Shown one piece after another: positions 25,119-32,225 of a DNA stretch of 35,855 bases. The stretch lies in the NCBI GenBank assembly GCA_003222135.1, contig QHUM01000061.1, positions 1 to 35,855 of the forward strand, given 5' to 3'. Source of the stretch: Gemmatimonadota bacterium. GTDB lineage: Bacteria > Gemmatimonadota > Gemmatimonadetes > Gemmatimonadales > GWC2-71-9. A model generated the notes under the pieces. It was not told the DNA's origin. It made no database searches and saw only the letters and a list, made by a program, of their open reading frames with translations. Made by a program: the position numbers and the translations under genes. How positions within the stretch are numbered: the first letter of the stretch is position 1; each line of letters starts with the position of its first letter.

Positions 25119-26075
25119 GTGCGTTCGGGCCACCTCGTTTCTTTCATCGCGCTCGCCGCGGCCGCGCTGGGGATGCCGGCGCGAGCCCAGACGCCCGCGG
25201 CGTTCTCGACCACGCCAAAGCTCACCGGCTCCCTCCAACCCCGCTTCCAGTCGCTCGGCGACTCGGCATCGTTCTTTTTGCGACGGGCGCGGTTCGCAGT
25301 CGAGGGGTCCATCACGCCGTGGGCCTCGTACCGCGCCCAGGTCGAGATGCGCACCATCGGCGCGGCGGCCACGCCGGCCACGTCGCCGCTGACTCTGTCG
25401 GCCACCGATCTCTGGGTGCGAATGACGCATCAGCGGTGGAGCGGGACCGTAGGGCAGTTCCGTGTGCCGTTCTCTCTCGAAGCGCTGCTCAGCTCGATCA
25501 CCCTCGAGACCACCGAGCGCTCGCGCATCGTGAATGCCGCGAAGCGCGACATCGGCGCCCAGCTGGAGTGGCGTATTCCCGACCGACTGGTCTTGCAGGG
25601 CGCGGTGGTCAACGGCGAGGGACCGAACCGCGCGGCCAACCCGGACAACCGCATGGCCTACTTCGCACGCGCGGTGGTGACGCCGGTCAAAGGGCTGGAC
25701 CTGGGCGGGGCGTTCGAAGGCTACAACGACAGCACCAGCTTCGACCTCCAGGCGATGTATCGCACGGCGCGGGGGACGGCCCGCACGGAGTATATCCGGG
25801 CGCGCAATCGGACGACCGACGTGCATACGGTCGGCTGGTACGTCCTCGCCTCGTACGGCGTCGTGCCGCGCCGCGTCCAGCTCGTGGGCCGCGTCCAGCA
25901 ATTCGACCCGAGCGATCAGGTCGCGACCGACCGCTCGACCGGCTATCTGGTCGGACTGCAGTACTTCATTCGTGGGGACGACTTCAAGGTGATGGCGGAT
26001 TACGAAGTATTTCGCGAGCAGGTGGTGCAGCTCGAGAACAATCGCGGCGTGGTGCAGCTACAGGTGCGCTGGTGA
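25119..26075 (+). CDS. Outer-membrane porin (OprO/OprP-like)
   Basis: 318 residues with a signal peptide (GTG start; FIALAAAALGMPARAQ). A barrel pattern of alternating amphipathic strands runs to a C-terminal aromatic residue (VVQLQVRW), as outer-membrane barrels require. SASFFLRRARFAVEGSI and the following strands match phosphate-selective porin O/P proteins (PF07396). It would admit anions across the outer membrane. Because the next gene encodes a tungstate/molybdate-type binding protein, the transported anion may be an oxyanion. Its TGA overlaps that gene's GTG. Confidence 0.85.
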   Translation: MRSGHLVSFIALAAAALGMPARAQTPAAFSTTPKLTGSLQPRFQSLGDSASFFLRRARFAVEGSITPWASYRAQVEMRTIGAAATPATSPLTLSATDLWVRMTHQRWSGTVGQFRVPFSLEALLSSITLETTERSRIVNAAKRDIGAQLEWRIPDRLVLQGAVVNGEGPNRAANPDNRMAYFARAVVTPVKGLDLGGAFEGYNDSTSFDLQAMYRTARGTARTEYIRARNRTTDVHTVGWYVLASYGVVPRRVQLVGRVQQFDPSDQVATDRSTGYLVGLQYFIRGDDFKVMADYEVFREQVVQLENNRGVVQLQVRW

Positions 26076-26896
26076 GAAACGCGCTCCTCGCAGTCCTCCT
26101 TTCCGTGGTTCCATCATTCCATCTTACCGCCCAGTCTCCCCAGGTCCTCCTCGCCACCACCACCTCCACCCGTGACGCCGGGCTGCTCGACTCGCTGCTC
26201 CCGATCTTCGAGCGCAAGACCGGCTACCGGGTCAAGCTGATCGCCGTGGGCAGCGGGCAGGCGCTCGAGCTGGGGCGCCGCGGCGACGCGGACGTGGTGC
26301 TGTCGCACGCGCCGCAGGCCGAGCGCGTGCTGGCGGACTCGGGGTACTTCCTGAACCGCCGCCTCGTGATGCACAACGACTTCCTCATCGTCGGGCCGGC
26401 GGCGGACCCCGCCGGGCTGCGCGGGTTGAACGACGCGGCCGCTGCCATGCGCCGCATCGCGGCGCAGCGCGCCACCTTCGTGTCCCGCGGCGACCAGTCC
26501 GGCACCCACAAGTTCGAGCAGGCCCTGTGGAAGAGAGTCGGGGTCACGCCGCCGTCCGGCGGCTGGTACGTCGAGTCGGGCCAGGGGATGGCCGCGACGC
26601 TGCAGATGGCCGATCAGAAGCGCGCCTACACCATCAGCGACCGCGCCACCTACCTCGCGTGGCGCGACAAGGTCCAGCTCGTGCCCGAGGTGGAGGGCGA
26701 CTCGCTGTTCTACAACGTCTATCACGTGATGGAGGTGAATCCCAGGAACGCCCCGCGGGTGAACACGGCGGGCGGCAAGGCGCTCGCCGACTTTCTGGTC
26801 GCACCCGAGACCCAGGCGTTGATCGGTGAGTTCGGGAAGTCCCGCTTCGGGCAGAGCCTGTTCCTTCCGGACGCGGGGAAGCCCGACCGCTGGTGA
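26072..26896 (+). CDS. tupA: TupA-like tungstate/molybdate-type ABC substrate-binding protein
   Basis: 274 residues from GTG 26072, overlapping the porin stop by four bases. A signal peptide (LLAVLLSVVPSFHLTAQ) leads into LLATTTSTRDAGLLDSLLP, the TTTS oxyanion-binding motif of TupA. KLIAVGSGQALELGRRGDADVVL and SRGDQSGTHKFEQ are also diagnostic. It binds tungstate or a similar oxyanion in the periplasm. No permease (TupB) or ATPase (TupC) gene follows; the next gene is an unrelated DUF4384 protein. The protein either works with a transporter encoded elsewhere or serves another purpose, such as sensing. Confidence 0.88.
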   Translation: MRNALLAVLLSVVPSFHLTAQSPQVLLATTTSTRDAGLLDSLLPIFERKTGYRVKLIAVGSGQALELGRRGDADVVLSHAPQAERVLADSGYFLNRRLVMHNDFLIVGPAADPAGLRGLNDAAAAMRRIAAQRATFVSRGDQSGTHKFEQALWKRVGVTPPSGGWYVESGQGMAATLQMADQKRAYTISDRATYLAWRDKVQLVPEVEGDSLFYNVYHVMEVNPRNAPRVNTAGGKALADFLVAPETQALIGEFGKSRFGQSLFLPDAGKPDRW

Positions 26897-27025
26897 GGCG
26901 TGTGTCTCGCCCAGAGACGGGCCCCGTCCCCGGGGGAGGTCAGGGCGGGGGCCTGACACCATGCCTGAAACCGGCATGCTTCTTGATGTGTTAGTTGTAT
27001 TTAGGGTATATAGAGGAAGGACTGT
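26897..27025. other. Intergenic region with several small hairpins
   Basis: Hairpins in succession: GTCTC/GAGAC at 26904-26918, GTCAGG/CCTGAC at 26939-26957, and CATGCC/GGCATG at 26960-26978. None has a T-run, so termination after tupA is not proven. The right end holds the promoter and ribosome site of the next gene. Confidence 0.5.
26983..27012 (+). promoter_or_regulatory. Probable sigma-70 promoter of DUF4384 gene
   Basis: TTGATG (26983-26988) and TATATA (27007-27012) are separated by 18 bases in a locally AT-rich stretch. The strong ribosome site GAGGAAGGA (27013-27021) follows at once. A start point seven bases past the -10 would exclude much of that site, so either the true -10 is slightly upstream or a second promoter is used. 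Confidence 0.5.
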
Positions 27026-28264
27026 ATGATGCTCCCGCTGCTGGTCTCGCTGGTCGCTTCCGCCCCCGTCCACTCCGGGCGGGCAGCCGAGGCGCTGCGC
27101 AGTGACGACCCACCGATCAAGGTTTCGCTCAATCAAGACAATTACTTCCAGCGCGGCGACCGGGCGCGCGTAAAGATCCGGACGGCCGAAGACGGCTACG
27201 TCGTGGTGCTGCGCAGCGATGCGCAGGGTCGCGTGCGCGTGCTGTTCCCGCTCGATCCCACGGACGACGACTTCGTGCGCGGTGGCCGCACCATCGAGGT
27301 GCGCGGCCGCGGCGACCGCGAGGCGTTCTACGTCGACGACTCGGACGGCTCCGGAGTGGTGCTCGCGGCGCGTTCCGCGACGCCGTTCAAGTTCGACGAG
27401 TTCGTGCGCGGCGATCACTGGGACTACCGCGTGCTGACGGCGCGCGACGCCGGCGACGACAGGGAGCAGGCGCTGCTCGACATCGTGCAGCGCATGTCGC
27501 CCGACGGTCACTTCGACTACGACGTGGCGCATTACACAGTCGCGGCCGTGGACTCGTACTACTCGGGCTACAATCGTCACTACTCGCCGTTCGGCATGCG
27601 GGCGGGGTTCGGCTACGGGTACGGCTGGCCCTATTACCGCTACGGCTTCGCCTACAGCTCGTGCTACGATCCGTTCTTCTACGACCCGTTCTTCTGCGGG
27701 GCGAGTTTCTACGATCCCTTCTTCTATCGGCCGTACGGGTACCGGCCCTTCATCTACACCGGCGGGTTCGTCATCTACAGCCGTCCTCGCCCCTACCGCG
27801 GCGGCCTGTTCATCGACCGCGCACGGGGTGGCGTGGGCGGCGGGCTGGTATTCAAGGACCGCTTCGCCGGAGCGCCCACGGTGATGGGCGTGAGCCCGCG
27901 GCTGCGCGTCCCGCAAGGGGCGCTGCTGAGCCGGACCGGTTCGGGACGCGTGGTTCAAGTCGGGGCTCCCCCGCCGCGGACCACACGGGTGCGCGATTCC
28001 TGGAATGACCGCGCTGCGACCCCGACACGCGCGCGCGGCGAGCCCTCTGAGCGCCGGGCTCCGGAAGCGCAGCGCCCCGAGCGGCGGGACGCCGGGCGCG
28101 GCGATCGGCCGAGTGGTGGCGGCGGTGGCGGCGGCGGCGAGCGGCGGGGTGGAGGTGGAGGTGGGGGTGGAGGCGGTGGCGGCGCCAGAGCGAGCGGCGG
28201 TGGTGGTGGTGGTGGTGGGAGTCATGGGGGTGGCGGGGGCGGTGGGGGGCGGCGACACCCGTAA
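27026..28264 (+). CDS. Exported DUF4384 protein with Tyr-rich middle and poly-Gly tail
   Basis: 412 residues. A short signal segment (MMLPLLVSLVASAPVHSGRA) precedes a DUF4384 domain (about 28-135: VSLNQDNYFQRGDRARVKIR, YVVVLRSDAQGRVRVLFP). Residues about 170-250 are Tyr/Phe/Pro-rich and repetitive, with DPFFYDPFF and FYDPFFYRP. The end (about 350-412) is nearly all Gly with Arg/Ser/His, encoded by ggt/ggc/ggg runs. DUF4384 domains occur in exported proteins of unknown role. The middle and tail look like a disordered, sticky surface segment. The poly-Gly tract is prone to slippage. A good ribosome site precedes the ATG, and a terminator lies 40 bases after the stop. Confidence 0.82.
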   Translation: MMLPLLVSLVASAPVHSGRAAEALRSDDPPIKVSLNQDNYFQRGDRARVKIRTAEDGYVVVLRSDAQGRVRVLFPLDPTDDDFVRGGRTIEVRGRGDREAFYVDDSDGSGVVLAARSATPFKFDEFVRGDHWDYRVLTARDAGDDREQALLDIVQRMSPDGHFDYDVAHYTVAAVDSYYSGYNRHYSPFGMRAGFGYGYGWPYYRYGFAYSSCYDPFFYDPFFCGASFYDPFFYRPYGYRPFIYTGGFVIYSRPRPYRGGLFIDRARGGVGGGLVFKDRFAGAPTVMGVSPRLRVPQGALLSRTGSGRVVQVGAPPPRTTRVRDSWNDRAATPTRARGEPSERRAPEAQRPERRDAGRGDRPSGGGGGGGGERRGGGGGGGGGGGGARASGGGGGGGGSHGGGGGGGGRRHP

Positions 28265-28271
28265 CACCTAG

Positions 28272-28300
28272 TACGGAATAGACGGTAGACGGATAGACGG
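28272..28300. repeat. Family E 7/8-mer repeat (TAGACGG)
   Basis: Three copies of (A)TAGACGG, preceded by a degenerate TACGGA, stand between the DUF4384 stop and the terminator hairpin. The organisation resembles the other short-word arrays in the window, with a different word. Confidence 0.75.
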
Positions 28301-28303
28301 GTG

Positions 28304-28335
28304 GGGGCGCGGCACGCTGCGCCCCTGCCTTTTTT
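28304..28335 (+). terminator. Rho-independent terminator after DUF4384 gene
   Basis: GGGGCGC (28304-28310) pairs with GCGCCCC (28319-28325) around an 8-base loop, followed after four bases by TTTTTT (28330-28335). This is the clearest intrinsic terminator in the window. It separates the DUF4384 gene from the permease, whose ATG is 19 bases further on. Confidence 0.8.
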
Positions 28336-28353
28336 CGTGCACATTCCCCGCCC

Positions 28354-29658
28354 ATGGCCGACCTCAGGCGATCGCTGCGTCTCTTCGACGGCCTCGCCAT
28401 GGTCGTCGGCATCATGGTGGGGTCGGGGATCTTCCGCACCCCCGGTCTCGTCGCCGGCCAGCTGGGCCGTCCCTGGCTCACGTTCGTCGCGTGGGTGCTG
28501 GGCGGCGCGCTCGCGTTCCTGGGCGCGCTGTGCTTTGCGGAGCTCGCCACGCGCCACCCCCAGGCCGGCGGCAAGTACGTGTACGTGCGCGAGGCGTTCG
28601 GGCCCCGTGCCGGATTCGTGGTGGGCTGGGTGGAGAGCGTCGGGATGTACACGGCCGCGATCGCCGCGATCGGCGTCGCCGCGGCCGAGTTTCTGGTGCG
28701 GCTCACCGGCTGGAACACCGCATCGATCCCGTGGCTCGGCGCCGGATTGGTGGCGCTGTTCACGGCCGTGAACCTGATCGGCGTCGCGTCGGGGCGCTGG
28801 GTGCAGAATTTCGTGACCGCGGCGAAAGTCCTGGCGTTGGGTGGCGTGGTGGTGATCGCGTTCACACGCGGCTCGGGAGCGGGTTGGCACGGGGCGCTAG
28901 CCGATGCACCGCGCGGCGCGGCCGTATGGTCGGCCCTGGCGCTCGCGTCGCGGTCGGTGATCTGGTCCTACTACGGCTACCCCGACGCCGCCAAGATCGC
29001 CGAAGAGGTGGTGGACCCCGGGCGCACGCTCCCCCGGGTGTTGCTCGGCGGCATCGCGATCGTGACCGCCCTGTACCTGCTCTTGAACGCCGCGTTCCTG
29101 CACGTGCTGCCGCTCGTGCAGATCGCGGCGTCGAACCTGGTCGCCGCCGACGTCGCCACCGCGATCGTGGGTGCACGCGCCGGCGCCGTCGTCGCCGGGC
29201 TGGCGTTGCTCGTCGTCCTGGCGTCGCTCAACGGCAATATCTTCGTCACGCCGCGGGTGTTGTTCGGCCTGGCGCGCGAGGGCCTGGCGCCCCGGGCGCT
29301 GGCGCGGGTGAATCGGGGCGGCACGCCCTGGGTTGCCATGCTGGTGGTGGGAGCGGTCGCGGTCGGCCTCACGGCGACCGGCACCTTCGAGAAGCTGCTC
29401 GGCCTCGCCATCGCGGAAGTCCTGGTGATCGACGGTCTCACCGTGGCGGCGCTGTTCCCCCTGCGCGCGCGGGAGCCGCGAGCCCCGTTCAGCGTGCCTG
29501 GGTATCCCGCGGTACCCATCCTGTTCATCGGCGTCTATCTCGTCCTTTTCATCTGGACAGCGTGGGGGCAGTCGCAGTCCGTGCTGGTGGCGTTGGCCGT
29601 GCTGGCGGTGGCGTACGGGCTGAGTTGGGGAGCAAGCGGGCAGGTGAAGCGTCCCTAA
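28354..29658 (+). CDS. APC-family amino acid permease
   Basis: 434 residues with about 12 membrane helices. TM1 has MVVGIMVGSGIFRTPGLVA with the unwound GSGIF motif, and TM2 ends in LCFAELATRHPQAGGKYVYV, the conserved E-P-x-GG-x-Y-like region of LAT/AGT-type transporters. WSYYGYPDAAKIAEEVVDP matches TM6 and the following loop of the family. It transports amino acids across the inner membrane, by exchange or proton symport; the substrate is unknown. ATG 28354 lies just past a terminator and lacks a strong ribosome site. It is similar in type to the truncated permease at the left edge. Confidence 0.92.
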   Translation: MADLRRSLRLFDGLAMVVGIMVGSGIFRTPGLVAGQLGRPWLTFVAWVLGGALAFLGALCFAELATRHPQAGGKYVYVREAFGPRAGFVVGWVESVGMYTAAIAAIGVAAAEFLVRLTGWNTASIPWLGAGLVALFTAVNLIGVASGRWVQNFVTAAKVLALGGVVVIAFTRGSGAGWHGALADAPRGAAVWSALALASRSVIWSYYGYPDAAKIAEEVVDPGRTLPRVLLGGIAIVTALYLLLNAAFLHVLPLVQIAASNLVAADVATAIVGARAGAVVAGLALLVVLASLNGNIFVTPRVLFGLAREGLAPRALARVNRGGTPWVAMLVVGAVAVGLTATGTFEKLLGLAIAEVLVIDGLTVAALFPLRAREPRAPFSVPGYPAVPILFIGVYLVLFIWTAWGQSQSVLVALAVLAVAYGLSWGASGQVKRP

Positions 29659-29661
29659 GTT

Positions 29662-29755
29662 CCCACGCTGAAGCGTGGGCTCGGCGCTGCACTGTCCTAA
29701 AGGACACGGATGTGCTTCAGCACAGCGCAGTGCCGAGCCCATCCTTCAGGATGGG
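29662..29755. repeat. REPIN-like cluster of four stem-loops
   Basis: CCCACGC-TGAA-GCGTGGG (29662-29679) and CCCATCC-TTCA-GGATGGG (29738-29755) form outer hairpins with complementary tetraloops. Between them, GCTCGGCGCTGC and GCAGTGCCGAGC pair with one mismatch, enclosing two further small hairpins (29693-29706, 29712-29723). The whole is a near-palindromic element of about 95 bases in the gap between the permease and nadE. Paired, inverted REP hairpins of this type (REPINs) are non-autonomous mobile sequences in other bacteria. No RAYT transposase is in the window. Confidence 0.8.
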
Positions 29756-29817
29756 AATAACGGGACCCCAGCCCTCATTACCGCCCTCTCCGCTCCGATT
29801 ATCTTCCCTCCACACAC

Positions 29818-31680
29818 ATGCCCCGCCTCGCCATCGCCCAGATCCGCCCCGCCAAGGGCGAGTACGCCGCCAACGTGCAGCGCATCGGCGGGGTGCTGGC
29901 GCAGCTCGCCAAGCTCGAGCCGGCGGTCGATCTGGTCGTCTTCCCCGAGACGGCGACGTCCGGGTACTTCGTAGAAGGCGGCGTGCGCGACGTCGCGGTC
30001 ACGGCGGGCACGCTGTTCCGCGATCTCAGCCTGCAACACGAGGCGGCTCAGGCGCCGCCCCTGGACGTGGCGGTCGGGTTCTACGAGGTGTTCCAGAACC
30101 GCTTCTACAACTCTTGTCTCTACGCTTCACTCGGCAACGCCTCACCGGTCAACGCCTCACCCGGCCACGCCTCATCCGGCCACGCCTCACCCGGGATTTT
30201 GCACGTCCACCGCAAGGTCTTCCTCCCCACCTACGGCGTGTTCGACGAGGACCGCTTCGTGGAGCGGGGGCGCGAGATCCACGCCTTCGACACCCGCTGG
30301 GGCCGGGCGGCGCTCCTGATCTGCGAAGACGCGTGGCACTCACTCGCCGGAACGATCGCGGCGCTCGAGGGCGCGCAGCTCATCCTCGTGCCGAGCGCGT
30401 CGCCGGCGCGCGGGACAGGAATGGATGAGGAGGGCACCCGGCTCCCCGCGAGCGTGGTGCGGTGGGAGCGGATCCTCCGCACCATGGCCGAGGAGCACGG
30501 CGTGTACGTGGCGTACGCGAGCCTCGTCGGGTTCGAGGGGGGAAAGGGCTTCCCGGGCGGGTCGGTGCTGGTGAGCCCAGCGGGCCAGATCGTGCTGCGC
30601 GGGCCGTTGTTCGAAGAGGCGGTGCTCACCGCGGACGTCGATCTCGACGAGCTGACGCGAGCGAGGGCGGATGCGCCGTTACTGGCGGATTTGGAGGTGA
30701 ATCTGCCGCATCTGATCAAGAACCTCGGGAGACGGGAGGCGGGAGCCGGGAGAAAAAGGAGAGCGGTCGTCAAGTTTGACCCCGCCACCAACGGATCTGA
30801 CCAGGTCTCCCGGCTCCCGCCTCCCGTCTCCCGTGTTCATGTCATGGGGAAGGGTGTGGACGAAGGCGACCCGCTCGCCATCGATCGTGATTTGGCGCGC
30901 CGCTGGCTGGTGAGTTTCCTGAAAGACGAGGTTGTGCGCCGTCGCGGGTTCACGAAAGGCATCGTGGGGCTGTCGGGCGGAGTGGATTCGTCGCTCACCG
31001 CCTTCCTGGCCGTCGAAGCTCTGGGGAGAGACAACGTGATCGGCGTGCGGATGCCGTACCGCACCTCGAGCCCCGAGAGCCTGGAGCACGCCCAGCTCGT
31101 CAGCGACCTGCTCGGCATTCAGTCGCTCACCATCGACATCACGCCCGCCGTGGACGGCTACCTGCAGCAGGTGGGCGACGGCGACGCGACGCGCCGCGGC
31201 AACGTGATGGCGCGCGAGCGCATGATCGTGCTGTTCGATCTCTCGGCAAAACACAAAGCCCTGCCGATCGGCACCAGCAACAAGTCCGAGCGGCTGCTCG
31301 GCTACTTCACCTGGCACGCCGACGACACGCCCCCCGTGAACCCGCTGGGCGATCTCTTCAAGACGCAGGTGCGCGCCCTGGCACGCCACGTCGGCGTCCC
31401 CGAGGTGATCCTCGCCAAGCCCCCCACCCCCGACCTGGTCCCCGGACAGACTACCGAGGGTGACTACGGCATCAGCTACGACAAGGTCGACCGCATCCTG
31501 TACTACCTGATCCGCGGCATGAAGGCGGAGGAAGTGGTGGCGCACGGATTCACTCCCGCCGAGGTGGCCAAGGTGCAGGGGCGGCTCGAGTCCACCCACT
31601 GGAAGCGCCGGCTCCCCACCGTCGCGGTGATGTCCCAGACGGCGATCGGCGAGTTCTACCTGCGGCCGGTCGACTACTGA
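29818..31680 (+). CDS. nadE: Glutamine-dependent NAD+ synthetase with two in-frame repeat insertions
   Basis: 620 residues. The N-terminal nitrilase-type glutaminase (1-290) has the triad Glu44 (FPETATSG), Lys133 (HRKVFLPTYG) and Cys169 (LLICEDAWH). The C-terminal NAD synthetase (about 345-620) has the ATP PP-loop GLSGGVDSS near 386 and GTSNKSERLLGYFTWHAD. It makes NAD+ from deamido-NAD, ATP and glutamine in the cytoplasm. Two segments are foreign: five pentapeptide repeats at 102-126 (YASLG, NASPV, NASPG, HASSG, HASPG), and residues about 303-339, in the interdomain linker, encoded by a 108-base inverted-repeat element. Both keep frame and avoid catalytic residues, so the enzyme probably works. 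Its TGA shares a base with the thioesterase ATG. Confidence 0.92.
   Translation: MPRLAIAQIRPAKGEYAANVQRIGGVLAQLAKLEPAVDLVVFPETATSGYFVEGGVRDVAVTAGTLFRDLSLQHEAAQAPPLDVAVGFYEVFQNRFYNSCLYASLGNASPVNASPGHASSGHASPGILHVHRKVFLPTYGVFDEDRFVERGREIHAFDTRWGRAALLICEDAWHSLAGTIAALEGAQLILVPSASPARGTGMDEEGTRLPASVVRWERILRTMAEEHGVYVAYASLVGFEGGKGFPGGSVLVSPAGQIVLRGPLFEEAVLTADVDLDELTRARADAPLLADLEVNLPHLIKNLGRREAGAGRKRRAVVKFDPATNGSDQVSRLPPPVSRVHVMGKGVDEGDPLAIDRDLARRWLVSFLKDEVVRRRGFTKGIVGLSGGVDSSLTAFLAVEALGRDNVIGVRMPYRTSSPESLEHAQLVSDLLGIQSLTIDITPAVDGYLQQVGDGDATRRGNVMARERMIVLFDLSAKHKALPIGTSNKSERLLGYFTWHADDTPPVNPLGDLFKTQVRALARHVGVPEVILAKPPTPDLVPGQTTEGDYGISYDKVDRILYYLIRGMKAEEVVAHGFTPAEVAKVQGRLESTHWKRRLPTVAVMSQTAIGEFYLRPVDY
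30122..30196 (+). repeat. Five tandem 15-bp repeats inside nadE
   Basis: Units of the type ACGCCTCACCCGGCC run from 30122 to 30196 with a few substitutions each. The 15-base period keeps frame and gives a five-residue peptide repeat in a surface loop before the catalytic HRKVF strand. Confidence 0.9.
30726..30833. repeat. 108-bp element with perfect 28-bp inverted repeats inside nadE
   Basis: The left arm (30726-30753) is built from GGGAGRC-type 7-mers. The right arm (30806-30833) is its exact 28-base complement, with 52 bases between them. The element is 36 codons long and in frame, lying in the interdomain linker. It uses the same word as the 7-mers at 21836-21856. The mRNA should form a very stable hairpin. 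Confidence 0.93.
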
Positions 31681-32225
31681 TGCACGCCAAGCATCCGCGC
31701 GAGTCGGAGACGGTGATGGCCGAGCTGATGATGCCGCAGCACGCCAACATCATGGGGAACGTGTTCGGCGGCGTGATCCTGGCGCTGGTCGATCGTGTGG
31801 CCGCCGTGGCCGCCATCCGGCACGCCGGCAAGCCGTGCGTCACCGTGTCGGTGGACAAGGTCGATTTCCGGGAGCCGATTCACGTGGGCGAGCTCCTCAC
31901 CGCGTACGCGCGCGTCAACTTCGCGGGGCGCACGTCGATGGAGGTGGGCGTCAAGATCATCTCCGAGAACGTGCTCACGGGCGAGAAGCGGCACACCAAC
32001 TCGTGCTACGTGACGTACGTGGCGCTCGACGCCAAGGGCCGCCCGACCGCGGTCCCGCCCATTGTGCTGATTGCGGATTGCGGATTGTGGATTGCGGATG
32101 TGACGACCGCGCTTCCAATCCGCAATCCGAAATCCGCAATCCGCAATCATGAAGGTCGTCGCCGTGTTCGGCGGCGGTGGCGCGAAGAGCATCGCTTGTG
32201 CCGGAGCCTGGCGGGCGCTGACTGA
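31680..32225 (+). CDS. Acyl-CoA thioesterase (hotdog fold, YciA-like) with repeat-derived tail
   Basis: 181 residues. The hotdog core covers about 5-130: MAELMMPQHANIMGNVFGG, then VSVDKVDFREPIHVGELL, AYARVNFAGRTSMEVGVKI and the closing CYVTYVALDAKGRP, as in YciA/ACOT-type acyl-CoA hydrolases. It splits acyl-CoA to free acid and CoA in the cytoplasm. From about residue 131 on the protein is not family-like: IADCGLWIAD and IRNPKSAIRN are translated ATTGCGG repeats, and the last 25 or so residues are read out of frame through the start of the patatin gene. The original stop appears to have been destroyed by the repeat. Start ATG 31680 overlaps the nadE stop. Confidence 0.87.
   Translation: MHAKHPRESETVMAELMMPQHANIMGNVFGGVILALVDRVAAVAAIRHAGKPCVTVSVDKVDFREPIHVGELLTAYARVNFAGRTSMEVGVKIISENVLTGEKRHTNSCYVTYVALDAKGRPTAVPPIVLIADCGLWIADVTTALPIRNPKSAIRNHEGRRRVRRRWREEHRLCRSLAGAD
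32069..32148. repeat. Family C inverted 7-mer arrays at thioesterase/patatin junction
   Basis: Tandem ATTGCGG units on the plus strand (32069-32098) face their near-perfect complement at 32119-32148 (28 of 30 bases pair), with a 20-base spacer. The right arm ends at the base before the patatin ATG. The same 7-mer is found between the sigma and anti-sigma genes. Confidence 0.92.

Noticed and set aside
26973..26987. Sigma-54 promoter (GGCATG then TTGAT)
   Set aside because: The essential GC of the -12 element is absent, while a plausible sigma-70 promoter lies just downstream.
26114..28267. 717-codon minus-strand frame
   Set aside because: Antisense to tupA and the DUF4384 gene, with low-complexity Thr/Ala/Arg/His composition.
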